6,964 bases of DNA from an uncultured Verrucomicrobiota bacterium (GCA_946481225.1 CAMLNJ010000161.1:1-6964), one strand, 5' to 3'; counted from the stretch's first letter, positions 1 through 6,030 are shown. Numbers and translations are program-made. The notes: generated by a model from the letters alone, not told the origin.

Positions 1-2
1 TG

Positions 3-401
3 CGCGAGTTCGACCTCGTCGTCCACACGCCGCGCCAGGCGATCCGCGTGCCCACCGTCGTCATCGCCACGCGCTTCGAACGCATGCCGGTGCGCGTGCC
101 CCGCCTCACCCGCGCCGCGATCTTCGCGCGCGATGGCGGCGTGTGCCAATACACCGGCGAGCGCGTCGGCTGGCGCGGGGGCAACCTCGACCACGTCGTG
201 CCCCGCGCCCGCGGCGGCCGCGACACCTTTGAAAACCTCGTCTGGGCCAAGCGCGAGGTGAACTCCCGCAAGGCCGACCGCCTTCCCCACGAGGCCGGCC
301 TGCGTCTCCTCCGCCGCCCGCGCACGCCCGCTCCGGCGCCCGTCGTGGCCTTCGTCCGCGAGCCCCGCCACCCCGACTGGCGCCACTTCCTGCCCGGCTA
401 G
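3..401 (+). CDS. HNH endonuclease family protein, 3' part (5' end outside window)
   Basis: The frame is open from the first bases to a TAG at 399-401, so this is the C-terminal part (132 codons visible) of a gene that begins upstream. A GTG at 48 could serve as a start, but the residues before it (REFDLVVHTPRQAIRVP) read as normal protein, so I treat it as internal. The HNH fold is visible as RDGGVCQYTGERV, then NLDHVVPRARGGRDTFENLVWAKREVNSRKADR: Asp-His at 189-194, Asn at 234-236 and a final Asn at 261-263 in place of the third His. These beta-beta-alpha-metal nucleases cut nucleic acid with a divalent metal. The two CxxC zinc knuckles of many relatives are absent (only one Cys, then YTG), as in a known subclass. 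Substrate unknown; this subclass is common as a chromosomal single gene, and no phage context is visible. The next gene starts 16 nt downstream, so co-transcription is likely. Confidence 0.85.
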   Translation, partial: REFDLVVHTPRQAIRVPTVVIATRFERMPVRVPRLTRAAIFARDGGVCQYTGERVGWRGGNLDHVVPRARGGRDTFENLVWAKREVNSRKADRLPHEAGLRLLRRPRTPAPAPVVAFVREPRHPDWRHFLPG

Positions 402-417
402 ACGCCGGATCACCGCA

Positions 418-1080
418 ATGACCCTCCTTCGCAAACATACTTCACGCGATAAACGGCTTCTCGCTCTCGAGCGGGAAGCCAATCGCCTCTACCAAGCCGA
501 ACGCGACGCTCCGATCGTTCCCTTGGACCGCCCTTACCAGAAGGGTTGGATCAAAACTTTCGCGCTCACACCCGAGGTGCTCCGGCGTCCGGACGTGGAG
601 GTGTTTCGCGCCGTGCTCCTCAAGATCAACACCCGCCTCTGGGCGAGAACGCGCGAATTCCTGAATCGTCACGGAGATCCGTTGGTGCTGCGTCCACGGG
701 TCATCGGAATGCGCGAGTGGAACGGTCTTCGTTGGCCGGCCAGTCACCGGCGACTTCTCGCCTTCGGGCATTGGGAGCCAGGCGACACGGGTCAGATACA
801 TCTTCGCCCTTGGTTCCGCCGAAGCCACCGCTTCACGGGCTACACCGTGCACCGCCCTTGGTGGCTGCGAGAAGACGTCCAACCGCACCTCATCACGCAT
901 CAACGCGTCAACTTACCCGATGTGGAAAGCCGGCTCGCCGAAATCGAAGCCGAGCTGCGACACACGCAGGGCCGCCATCGCCTTTCTTGGCTGCACGGAC
1001 GCCGCGTCCGCTGGCGCGAGCACAAGTCGTTCGCCCGGCAGTGCGAGGAGTCCGCCGTAATCGACGCGAAAGACACCTGA
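418..1080 (+). CDS. Conserved-looking Arg/Trp-rich protein of unknown function
   Basis: I cannot assign a function. The 220-residue product is strongly basic: about 36 Arg and 10 Trp, no signal peptide, no membrane segment. Three blocks stand out: an N-terminal charged helix (residues 1-30), a block RPYQKGWIKTFALTPEVLRRPDVEVFRAVL (38-67) followed by a Trp/Arg/His-rich middle (LWARTREF, REWNGLRWP, HLRPWFRRSHRFTGYTVHRPWW), and a C-terminal helix LPDVESRLAEIEAELRH (166-182) with a basic tail. The composition and the position directly before rtcB suggest RNA binding or an RtcB-associated role, which is inference only; I have a vague memory of similar proteins beside RtcB in Verrucomicrobiota. The start is the ATG at 418, with a weak GGAT at 407-410, 16 nt after the HNH stop. 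Base composition is visibly less GC-rich than the neighbours, hinting at different origin or weak codon selection. The opposite-strand reading frame looks less protein-like. Confidence 0.7.
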   Translation: MTLLRKHTSRDKRLLALEREANRLYQAERDAPIVPLDRPYQKGWIKTFALTPEVLRRPDVEVFRAVLLKINTRLWARTREFLNRHGDPLVLRPRVIGMREWNGLRWPASHRRLLAFGHWEPGDTGQIHLRPWFRRSHRFTGYTVHRPWWLREDVQPHLITHQRVNLPDVESRLAEIEAELRHTQGRHRLSWLHGRRVRWREHKSFARQCEESAVIDAKDT

Positions 1081-1165
1081 CTCGTTAATCAGGCATTCAT
1101 CGCACCGCGCGCTACACCCGCGCGCGATTCTTAACTAAGCTATCACTCAACTTACCGTATTTATC
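1081..1165 (+). promoter_or_regulatory. AT-richer rtcB leader with a GC hairpin
   Basis: The 85-nt gap before rtcB holds a perfect 7-bp stem at 1106-1112 and 1120-1126 (CGCGCGC / GCGCGCG) with a 7-nt loop, followed by ATTCTT but no real T tract, so it is at best a weak terminator for the upstream genes. After it the sequence turns AT-rich up to the ATG at 1166, a plausible site for an rtcB promoter; a TTAACT at 1131-1136 could be a -35 but no convincing -10 follows at proper spacing. No Shine-Dalgarno sequence precedes the ATG. Confidence 0.35.
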
Positions 1166-2710
1166 ATGAACATGCAGATCAAAGCCCGTGACCTCATCAC
1201 CGCCGGCTGGCACGAAGGCCGCCGCCTCGGTCCGGCCCTCCGCCGCGCCCGCGACTTGGAGGACTCCGGTCTCGACCGCGCCGACGTGCTCGCGCGCCTC
1301 GAGCAGGAGTTCCCGAAGCAACTCGCCGTAATCCTTCCGCGCCACGAGCCGGCCCCGCTTGCCCTCGCCATCGAGGCCGAGACCTCCGAGGAGGCGATCA
1401 ACGTCGCCGCCGCCCGCGCGCGCATGAACGAACTCCTCCACTCGCCCGTCGTGCAACGCGGCGTGCTCATGCCCGACACCTGTCCCGCCGGCGGCGGCAC
1501 GGCCACCATCCCGGTGGGCGGCGCCATCGCGGTGGAAAACGCCATCATCCCGGGCGCGCACTCGGCCGACATCTGTTGCTCGATGTTCGCGACCTTCTTC
1601 CCGGCCAACCATCCGACGGAGGAGCTGATGGAGCACCTGCAAAAGGTGACGCACTTCGGCGCCGGCGGCCGCCCTCGCGGCAACCAGTTCACCTCACCCG
1701 TGCTGGACGAGCCGGTCTGGGACAACCCGTTCCTCAAGGGCCTGCGCTCCCGCGCGCAGGATTTCCTCGGCACGCAGGGCGACGGCAACCACTTCGCCTA
1801 CGTCGGCCGTATCCGTTTCACGGATGCGCAACGCGCGGCCGTCGAGTCGGCCGGTTACACCGAGCTGGCGGAGTGGATCGTGCGCCGCGACGGCGAGTTC
1901 AACGTCCTCGTGACCCACCACGGTTCGCGCGGCCTCGGCGCCGATCTCTACAAGCGCGGCCAGGTCGCCGCGCGCAAGTGGTGCGACGAAAACGCCAAGG
2001 ACATCCCCGACGCCGCCTGCTGGCTGCCCGCGGATTCGCCCGAGGGCGCGGACTACTGGAACGCGCTCCAATACATCTCCCGCTGGACGCGCGAAAACCA
2101 CGCGCTGCTCCACGAGGGCCTGCTGCGTCGCGTCGGCCAGCGAGCGCTCGTGCAGATCGGCAACGAGCATAACTTCGTGTGGAAGCGCGGCGACGTGTTC
2201 CTGCACGGCAAGGGCGCCACGCCCGCCTGGCGCGACGCCCATGGCCGCCCGCTGCTCGGTCTGATCCCGCTCAACATGGCGCGCGAGATCCTGCTCGTGC
2301 TCGGCGCGGATAATCCGGACTACCTGTCGTTTTGCCCGCACGGCGCGGGCCGCAACCTCTCGCGCTCGGCGATGCTGCGCGACTATAAGGATGCCGACGG
2401 CGAACTCGACCCGGCGCGCGTGAAGGCCGCGCTCGAGGCGAGCACTTCGGGAATCGACGTGCGCTGGTATAACGGCGCGCCCGACCTCTCGGAGTCTCCG
2501 CTCGGCTACAAGGACGCGACCAAGGTGAAGGCGCAGATCGCGCGCTTCGGCCTGGCGACCGTGGTCGGCGAGATCGAACCGCGCGGCTGCATCATGGCCG
2601 GCGAGGCCGAGGAGCCCTATTGGGCGAAGGCTCGCCGCGAAAAACGCGCGGCGCACAAGGCCGCCCGTCGCGACGGCGCGGCGGATGTCGTGCAAATCGT
2701 CGAGGAGTAA
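1166..2710 (+). CDS. rtcB: RtcB-family 3'-phosphate/5'-OH RNA ligase, N-terminally extended
   Basis: RtcB ligases join RNA 2',3'-cyclic phosphate or 3'-phosphate ends to 5'-OH ends using GTP and Mn2+, through a guanylylated histidine; they act in tRNA splicing or RNA repair in the cytoplasm. The 514-residue product has all signature positions in order: MPDTCPAGGGTATIP (102-116), the metal ligands Asp135 and Cys138 in ADICCSM, His209 in QGDGNHF, His251 in THHGSRG, His335 in GNEHNFV, Lys349 in HGKGA and the nucleophile His392 in CPHGAGR, then GYKD (447-450). It belongs to a divergent clade: the usual IPGSMG is IPLNMA, and about 85 residues precede the catalytic domain (E. coli RtcB is 408 aa), containing ARDLITAGWHEGRRLGPAL. 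The C-terminus is a charged tail (AKARREKRAAHKAARR). Start: ATG at 1166 in an MNM doublet with no Shine-Dalgarno. No rtcA, rtcR or prfH lies within the window. Function as a ligase is well supported; the physiological substrate is unknown. Confidence 0.93.
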   Translation: MNMQIKARDLITAGWHEGRRLGPALRRARDLEDSGLDRADVLARLEQEFPKQLAVILPRHEPAPLALAIEAETSEEAINVAAARARMNELLHSPVVQRGVLMPDTCPAGGGTATIPVGGAIAVENAIIPGAHSADICCSMFATFFPANHPTEELMEHLQKVTHFGAGGRPRGNQFTSPVLDEPVWDNPFLKGLRSRAQDFLGTQGDGNHFAYVGRIRFTDAQRAAVESAGYTELAEWIVRRDGEFNVLVTHHGSRGLGADLYKRGQVAARKWCDENAKDIPDAACWLPADSPEGADYWNALQYISRWTRENHALLHEGLLRRVGQRALVQIGNEHNFVWKRGDVFLHGKGATPAWRDAHGRPLLGLIPLNMAREILLVLGADNPDYLSFCPHGAGRNLSRSAMLRDYKDADGELDPARVKAALEASTSGIDVRWYNGAPDLSESPLGYKDATKVKAQIARFGLATVVGEIEPRGCIMAGEAEEPYWAKARREKRAAHKAARRDGAADVVQIVEE

Positions 2711-2715
2711 ACGCC

Positions 2716-2755
2716 GCGAGTGAGCGGACCCGGCGAATCGGCGCCGCTCACTCGC
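2716..2755. terminator. Shared stem-loop between convergent rtcB and yjbQ
   Basis: A perfect 12-bp inverted repeat, GCGAGTGAGCGG at 2716-2727 and CCGCTCACTCGC at 2744-2755, encloses a 16-nt loop that may pair a further 3 bp. It begins 5 nt after the rtcB stop and its right arm contains the yjbQ stop codon (2748-2750). Placement suits a bidirectional terminator. Reading on the minus strand, the stem is followed by GGCGTTTA, a short T run; on the plus strand there is no T tract, so termination of rtcB may need Rho or be weak. Confidence 0.65.
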
Positions 2756-3164
2756 CCATCACGGTCACGATGACCCGGCGCGAGTGCGGCGCGGCGCGAT
2801 GTTCCCAGAGAAAGATGCCCTGCCAGGTCCCGAACAACAGGCGGCCCTCGCCGACCGGAACGGTTTCGCCGGTGCGGGTGAGGGCCATTTTGATATGGCT
2901 GGGCATGTCGTCCGGGCCTTCGAGCGTGTGGGTAAAATGCGGGTCATCCTCAGGCACGAGGCGGTCGAGCCACGCCTGGAGGTCGCGTCGCGCGCTCGGG
3001 TCGGCGTTTTCCATGATGACAAGCGAAGCGCTGGTGTGTTGGCAAAACACGTGGGCGACCCCGGTCTTCACGCGCGAACGCGAAACAACGGCGGAGAGTT
3101 TTTCGGTGAACTCGTGCAGCCCCGCGCCGCGAGCGGGAAGCGTGATCGTTTCCTGATGGACCAT
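2748..3164 (-). CDS. yjbQ: YjbQ-family secondary thiamine-phosphate synthase (UPF0047)
   Basis: The 138-residue product has the length of E. coli YjbQ and its hallmark motifs: GVAHVFCQHTSASLVIMENADP (35-56), HTLEGPDDMPSHIK (79-92) and LLFGTWQGIFLWEHR (109-123). Conserved His43, Asn53, Asp55, the Gly83-Pro-Asp-Asp-Met-Pro loop, Trp114-Gln and Glu121-His-Arg line the presumed active site. Members of this family show weak thiamine-phosphate synthase activity (joining HMP-pyrophosphate to thiazole phosphate) and can rescue thiE mutants; the primary physiological role is unsettled. I chose the ATG at 3162-3164 because it gives the family length; the longer frame to 3242 would begin at TTG, run through a 16-bp palindrome and abut an upstream terminator. 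There is no Shine-Dalgarno sequence before this ATG. The gene stands alone on the minus strand, separated from the sigma operon by a T-tract terminator, so it needs its own promoter in 3165-3244. Confidence 0.92.
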   Translation of the reverse strand: MVHQETITLPARGAGLHEFTEKLSAVVSRSRVKTGVAHVFCQHTSASLVIMENADPSARRDLQAWLDRLVPEDDPHFTHTLEGPDDMPSHIKMALTRTGETVPVGEGRLLFGTWQGIFLWEHRAAPHSRRVIVTVMGE

Positions 3165-3197
3165 GGGACAAGAACGAGCCGGGCCGCCGCTTCGGCG

Positions 3198-3213
3198 CAA
3201 GCGCATGCGCTTG
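3198..3213. promoter_or_regulatory. 16-bp perfect palindrome upstream of yjbQ (possible operator)
   Basis: CAAGCGCATGCGCTTG is its own reverse complement over 16 bp, with its centre about 41 nt upstream of the yjbQ ATG. A second, smaller dyad ACGGC-TCAT-GCCGT lies beside it at 3218-3231. Both fall in the only space available for a yjbQ promoter, so they may be regulator binding sites or mRNA leader hairpins. No clear -35/-10 pair is seen, and part of the palindrome's self-complementarity comes from alternating GC. Confidence 0.35.
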
Positions 3214-3244
3214 TCCGACGGCTCATGCCGTTCGACTACCAAGG

Positions 3245-3268
3245 AAAAAACCGGCCCGCCGCAGGCCG
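3245..3268 (-). terminator. Intrinsic terminator of the sigma/anti-sigma operon
   Basis: On the minus strand a 5-bp GC stem (CGGCC / GGCCG, plus-strand arms 3252-3256 and 3264-3268, 7-nt loop) is followed after one G by six Ts (plus-strand A6 at 3245-3250). Stem, loop and T tract are in canonical order for a factor-independent terminator and lie 64 nt beyond the stop codon of the anti-sigma-like gene. Confidence 0.8.
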
Positions 3269-3277
3269 AACCGCCAC

Positions 3278-3320
3278 GTTCAGTCCACCAAAGCCAAGAG
3301 CCTGGCCTTCGCGACTGAAC
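3278..3320 (-). other. Two-tier hairpin in the 3' UTR of the sigma operon
   Basis: Read as minus-strand RNA, the outer arms GUUCAGUC and GACUGAAC pair over 8 bp (plus-strand 3313-3320 with 3278-3285). Inside them AAGGCCA pairs with UGGCUUU over 7 bp including one G.U wobble (plus-strand 3303-3309 with 3290-3296) around a 6-nt loop. The wobble pairs only in the minus-strand transcript; on the plus strand it would be an A/C mismatch, which favours a role in that RNA. It sits between the stop codon at 3332 and the terminator, so it could protect or process the mRNA 3' end. Confidence 0.5.
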
Positions 3321-3331
3321 ACAAAACGAGG

Positions 3332-4252
3332 TCAGAAGCTGACCGAGAAGCGATCGCCGCCGACGCCAAGCCGGCTGGCCGAGCCTGCGAGGGAGTCTTC
3401 GTCATCCAAACTCCGCGCGAGACCATCCCGCAGGTGACCGATGGCGCGAGCGGTTTCGACCGCGGGGTTATCCGCCATGGCCAAAAGGACGCGCGCGTGG
3501 CGCGGGTTCCGCACCTCCATCTTCAACACGGGTTCGGAGGCGTCCGCCTCCAAGGCGGCTCCGCCCTGGGGAGACAAAGGCAGATTGGTCGACGCAAATT
3601 CGGGCTGCTCGGCGCGAATCACGGCCAAGTTCTCCTCGATGGTGCGTTCCGACGCGGTCGGATTGGCCGGCGCGGTCACGATCTCCAGCAGCGTTTCCAC
3701 GACGGAGGTATCGACCACCGCAGGGGCGGCGGAACCCGCATCGGCGGCGGCGATGGCGCCGACGGCACTTTCCAGACCAAGCGGAGCGGCCGGCCCCGAC
3801 GCTTCCGATGAATCGGATCCGGACTCGACTGGCAAAGGGACGCTCGTCGAGGAATTGTCGCGAACGACGGAAAGCGGAGCAGTCGCTCCGGCCTCGGCAG
3901 GGACGCCGGGCGTGCGGGCGACGTGCGCGACCGAGGCGATTTTGGCCGGCGCCGGAGCACTGGCGAAAGGCGATTCGCTGCGGAGGGCGATGACCGCAAC
4001 CAAGGCGGCCGCGGCGGCGGATAGGGGCAATCCCGCCGGGGCAAAACGGCGCCCCACGAGAACGAGCCCGAGCCACCAAGGCCTTGGCTCTATGATCGCG
4101 GCGAGCTGCTTTTGGCGAAGACGGTGGTCGAATTGCTCCCAAAAAAGGTCGTCAGGCTTCTCGGAGCGCTTGAGGCGGAGCAAGGCCTCCAAGGTGGGCT
4201 TGCCAGCGGCGGCGGAAGTGGAAGAACGCGTGTCGTCGTCGGGATGGCTCAT
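3332..4252 (-). CDS. Anti-sigma-factor-like single-pass membrane protein
   Basis: I do not recognise a named family, but position and topology suggest an anti-sigma factor or membrane partner of the preceding ECF sigma. The ATG at 4250-4252 overlaps the sigma stop codon (ATGA), implying coupled translation at fixed ratio; there is no Shine-Dalgarno of its own. The 306-residue product has a cytoplasmic-looking N-terminus with an amphipathic charged segment LEALLRLKRSEKPDDLFWEQFDHRLRQKQLAAIIEPRPWW (21-60), one hydrophobic helix at about 73-91 (AGLPLSAAAAALVAVIAL), then a long Ala/Pro/Ser-rich low-complexity stretch (92-190) and a more ordered C-terminal part (200-306) ending in RFSVSF. The zinc-binding HxxxCxxC motif of ZAS anti-sigma factors is absent, and the protein contains no cysteine. 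The outer part could sense the envelope. A terminator follows. Anti-sigma function is inference. Confidence 0.78.
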   Translation of the reverse strand: MSHPDDDTRSSTSAAAGKPTLEALLRLKRSEKPDDLFWEQFDHRLRQKQLAAIIEPRPWWLGLVLVGRRFAPAGLPLSAAAAALVAVIALRSESPFASAPAPAKIASVAHVARTPGVPAEAGATAPLSVVRDNSSTSVPLPVESGSDSSEASGPAAPLGLESAVGAIAAADAGSAAPAVVDTSVVETLLEIVTAPANPTASERTIEENLAVIRAEQPEFASTNLPLSPQGGAALEADASEPVLKMEVRNPRHARVLLAMADNPAVETARAIGHLRDGLARSLDDEDSLAGSASRLGVGGDRFSVSF

Positions 4253-4884
4253 GCGCTCAGGTAGGATTGCAATTCGGCTTGGAGCAGCTGTTTGGCGTAG
4301 TGAAGTCGGGAGCGGACGGTGCCCACCGAGGTGCCGGTGATCTCGGCGATCTCCTCATGGGAAAGACCATCGATTTCGAATAACGTCACCACGGTGCGAT
4401 GCTTGATAGACAGCTTTTGCATCGCTTCGTTCAATTTTAGCTGAAGCTCGCCGAGGCAGGCCGCGCGGTCGGACGCGTCGCCCGGGTCGGCGAGTTGGTC
4501 GAGCAGACTGGAGACGGGCTCCTCGTCGCGAATTTTTTCCAGGCTGAAGAAGCGCCGGAGCTTCGCCTTTTGCAGGTGGTTGAGCGTGCCGTTGACCGCG
4601 ATCCGGTAGAGCCAGGTGAAAAACGCGGATTGGCCTTGGAAGCGGTTGATGGACTGAAAGGCCTTGATGAAGGCGTCCTGCGTGAGATCGGCGGCGTCTT
4701 CGCGATTCGAAGTGAGATGATAAACAACGCCCCAGATGCGCTCGCGATATTTTCGGACAAGATCGTCGAAGCGCTCGACTTCGCCGGCCTGCACGCGCTG
4801 AACGAGCATCCAGTCGGCCTCGGCCTCCTCCTGCCGGCCGGGGGCGGCGGTGACGGGCGAAAGAGCCTTGGCCGAAGAGTCCAT
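4249..4884 (-). CDS. ECF (RpoE-type) RNA polymerase sigma factor
   Basis: The 211-residue product is a two-domain extracytoplasmic-function sigma factor that redirects RNA polymerase to its regulon. Region 2 covers about residues 38-107: FDDLVRKYRERIWGVVYHLTSNREDAADLTQDAFIKAFQSINRF with the DA-DLTQDAFIKAF core-binding helix (62-76) and FFTWLYRIAVNGTLNHLQK for -10 recognition. Region 4 covers about 150-206, with the helix-turn-helix LSHEEIAEITGTSVGTVRSRLHYAK (174-198) that reads the -35. An acidic linker (118-143) separates them, and an extra 25 N-terminal residues precede region 2. It overlaps by 4 nt the membrane protein downstream, the usual sigma/anti-sigma arrangement. The ATG at 4882-4884 has no Shine-Dalgarno. 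The 123-nt gap upstream to the polyprenyl synthase stop would hold its promoter; no classical GAACTT-type ECF motif is seen there. Specific stress signal unknown. Confidence 0.94.
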   Translation of the reverse strand: MDSSAKALSPVTAAPGRQEEAEADWMLVQRVQAGEVERFDDLVRKYRERIWGVVYHLTSNREDAADLTQDAFIKAFQSINRFQGQSAFFTWLYRIAVNGTLNHLQKAKLRRFFSLEKIRDEEPVSSLLDQLADPGDASDRAACLGELQLKLNEAMQKLSIKHRTVVTLFEIDGLSHEEIAEITGTSVGTVRSRLHYAKQLLQAELQSYLSA

Positions 4885-5007
4885 GATCGCGAAGAGAAAG
4901 GCAGTCTGGGGCGGAGGGGGGTCTTTGGCAACCGTATCGCCGCCCGGCCGGCGTCGGGCACCGGCCCGATGAGGCTCGCTACCGGGCGGGTGGTCGAGGC
5001 GCGGCCT
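4885..5007 (-). other. GC-rich structured gap between polyprenyl synthase and sigma genes
   Basis: This 123-nt gap has two mutually exclusive dyads: an inner perfect 6-bp one (GGCCGG 4946-4951 with CCGGCC 4961-4966, 9-nt loop) and an outer perfect 8-bp one (CCGCCCGG 4940-4947 with CCGGGCGG 4982-4989), sharing bases 4946-4947. Neither is followed by a T tract on the minus strand. They may form a weak or Rho-assisted terminator after the prenyl synthase gene or be chance in such GC-rich sequence. No clear promoter is visible for the sigma gene. Confidence 0.3.
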
Positions 5008-6030
5008 TCACCGGAGCGCCGCCACTTGCGCACGAAGGACGAGCGGAAGCGCCGCGAGGTGGCTGATCGGCGCGAGGGCGGGGTGGCGTTGAAGCGCGGC
5101 CTCGGCGGGCGCCAGCTCCCGTTCGATCTCGGCGACGACGGCCTCGAAAACACCGAAGTCCCGCATTTGCCGCAGGCGCAGCTCCAAGCGAGGCTCGGCC
5201 TTCCCGAGCAGTTCCGTCTCGAGGGCGGCGCGTTCCGCGGCGGAAAGCCGGTCGCGGAGGATGAACAGGGGGAGGGTGAGCTTGCCACTCGCGAGGTCGG
5301 TGCCGAGGGTTTTGCCAATGCGCTGCTCCCGGCCGAAGAAATCGGCGAGATCGTCGTAGATCTGATAGGCGATGCCGAGGTGGCGCCCGAATCGGGCGGC
5401 GTCGGCGACAAAGGCGGCGGGGTGGCCGCCCAAGCGGGCGCCCAGCTCGCAGGAAACCCGGAAAAGCTCCGCGGTCTTAAGGTCGATGACGCGGTCGTAG
5501 TCGGCGCGGGTGACGGAGACGCTGCGGCGGCGCAGGGTCTGCATGATTTCGCCGGCGCAGACGCGACGGGTGGATTCGCTGACGGCGCGGCAGACCTCGG
5601 AGGTCGGGAAAAGCGCCGCGAGATGAAGGGCGTGGGCGAAGAGCGCGTCGCCGAGCAGCACCGCGGCGGCGGGGCCGTATTGGCGCGAGGCGGTGGGCCG
5701 GGCGCGACGAACGTCGGCTCCGTCCATGATGTCGTCATGCACGAGGGTGGCGAGATGCACGAGCTCGACCACGGCCGCGACTTGCACGAGCTCGGCGGAA
5801 GGCGCGGCGTCGGCGTCCTGCCAGCCGCTGAAAAACACGAGCGCGGGCCGGATGCGTTTGCCTGAGGTGTCGATGCAGTAGTCCGCCATGTCGCGGATCT
5901 CCGGCTCGAAGGCGGCGAGTTGCTCGCGAAGAAAGGCGTCCAAGGCCGCCATGTGCGGCGCCACGCGGGAGAATACGCCGGCGAAATCGCGGGCGGGGAC
6001 GGGTGGCTGGGCGGCGGCGGGGGCGCTCAT
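5008..6030 (-). CDS. Long-chain all-trans polyprenyl diphosphate synthase
   Basis: The 340-residue product adds isopentenyl diphosphate units to an allylic primer to make the side chain of respiratory quinones (menaquinone in many anaerobes and Verrucomicrobiota). It shows the family set in order: SGKRIRP (56-62), the first Asp-rich motif HDDIMD with Asp99, Asp100 and Asp103, GDALFA (127-132), GEIMQ (160-164), KTAELF (185-190), the second Asp-rich motif YQIYDDLAD (222-230) and GKTLGTDLASGKLTLPL (239-255). Residues four and five before the first motif are Thr95 and Ala94, small residues as in octaprenyl and solanesyl synthases, so a long product (about C35-C45) is predicted rather than farnesyl or geranylgeranyl diphosphate. 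It is thus like IspB or HepT; I give no symbol because chain length is not provable here. The ATG at 6028-6030 lacks a Shine-Dalgarno. It is divergent from the CPBP gene and upstream of the sigma operon on the same strand. Confidence 0.93.
   Translation of the reverse strand: MSAPAAAQPPVPARDFAGVFSRVAPHMAALDAFLREQLAAFEPEIRDMADYCIDTSGKRIRPALVFFSGWQDADAAPSAELVQVAAVVELVHLATLVHDDIMDGADVRRARPTASRQYGPAAAVLLGDALFAHALHLAALFPTSEVCRAVSESTRRVCAGEIMQTLRRRSVSVTRADYDRVIDLKTAELFRVSCELGARLGGHPAAFVADAARFGRHLGIAYQIYDDLADFFGREQRIGKTLGTDLASGKLTLPLFILRDRLSAAERAALETELLGKAEPRLELRLRQMRDFGVFEAVVAEIERELAPAEAALQRHPALAPISHLAALPLVLRAQVAALR

Noticed and set aside
442..903. 153-residue minus-strand frame opposite the unknown gene
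   Set aside because: It reads less like a protein than the plus-strand frame, which begins 16 nt after the HNH stop and has consistent helix-like segments.
1694..2695. 333-residue minus-strand frame inside rtcB
   Set aside because: It lies wholly opposite the conserved RtcB catalytic region and is a high-GC shadow.
1166..2710. RtcB2-PrfH ribosome-rescue system
   Set aside because: That clade is shorter (about 380 aa) and paired with prfH; here the protein is 514 aa and no release-factor gene is nearby.
3165..3242. Longer yjbQ start (TTG at 3242, 164 aa)
   Set aside because: It adds an arginine-rich stretch not in the family, crosses the 16-bp palindrome and begins next to the upstream terminator; the ATG at 3164 gives the standard 138 aa.
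3441..4340. 299-residue plus-strand frame opposite the anti-sigma-like gene
   Set aside because: The minus-strand gene has ATGA coupling to the sigma factor, a membrane helix and a following terminator; the plus frame is low-complexity Ala/Ser/Arg.
4495..5865. 456-residue plus-strand open frame opposite the sigma and prenyl synthase genes
   Set aside because: It is antisense to two genes with unmistakable conserved motifs, and its product is a Gly/Glu/Arg-rich shadow with no domain.
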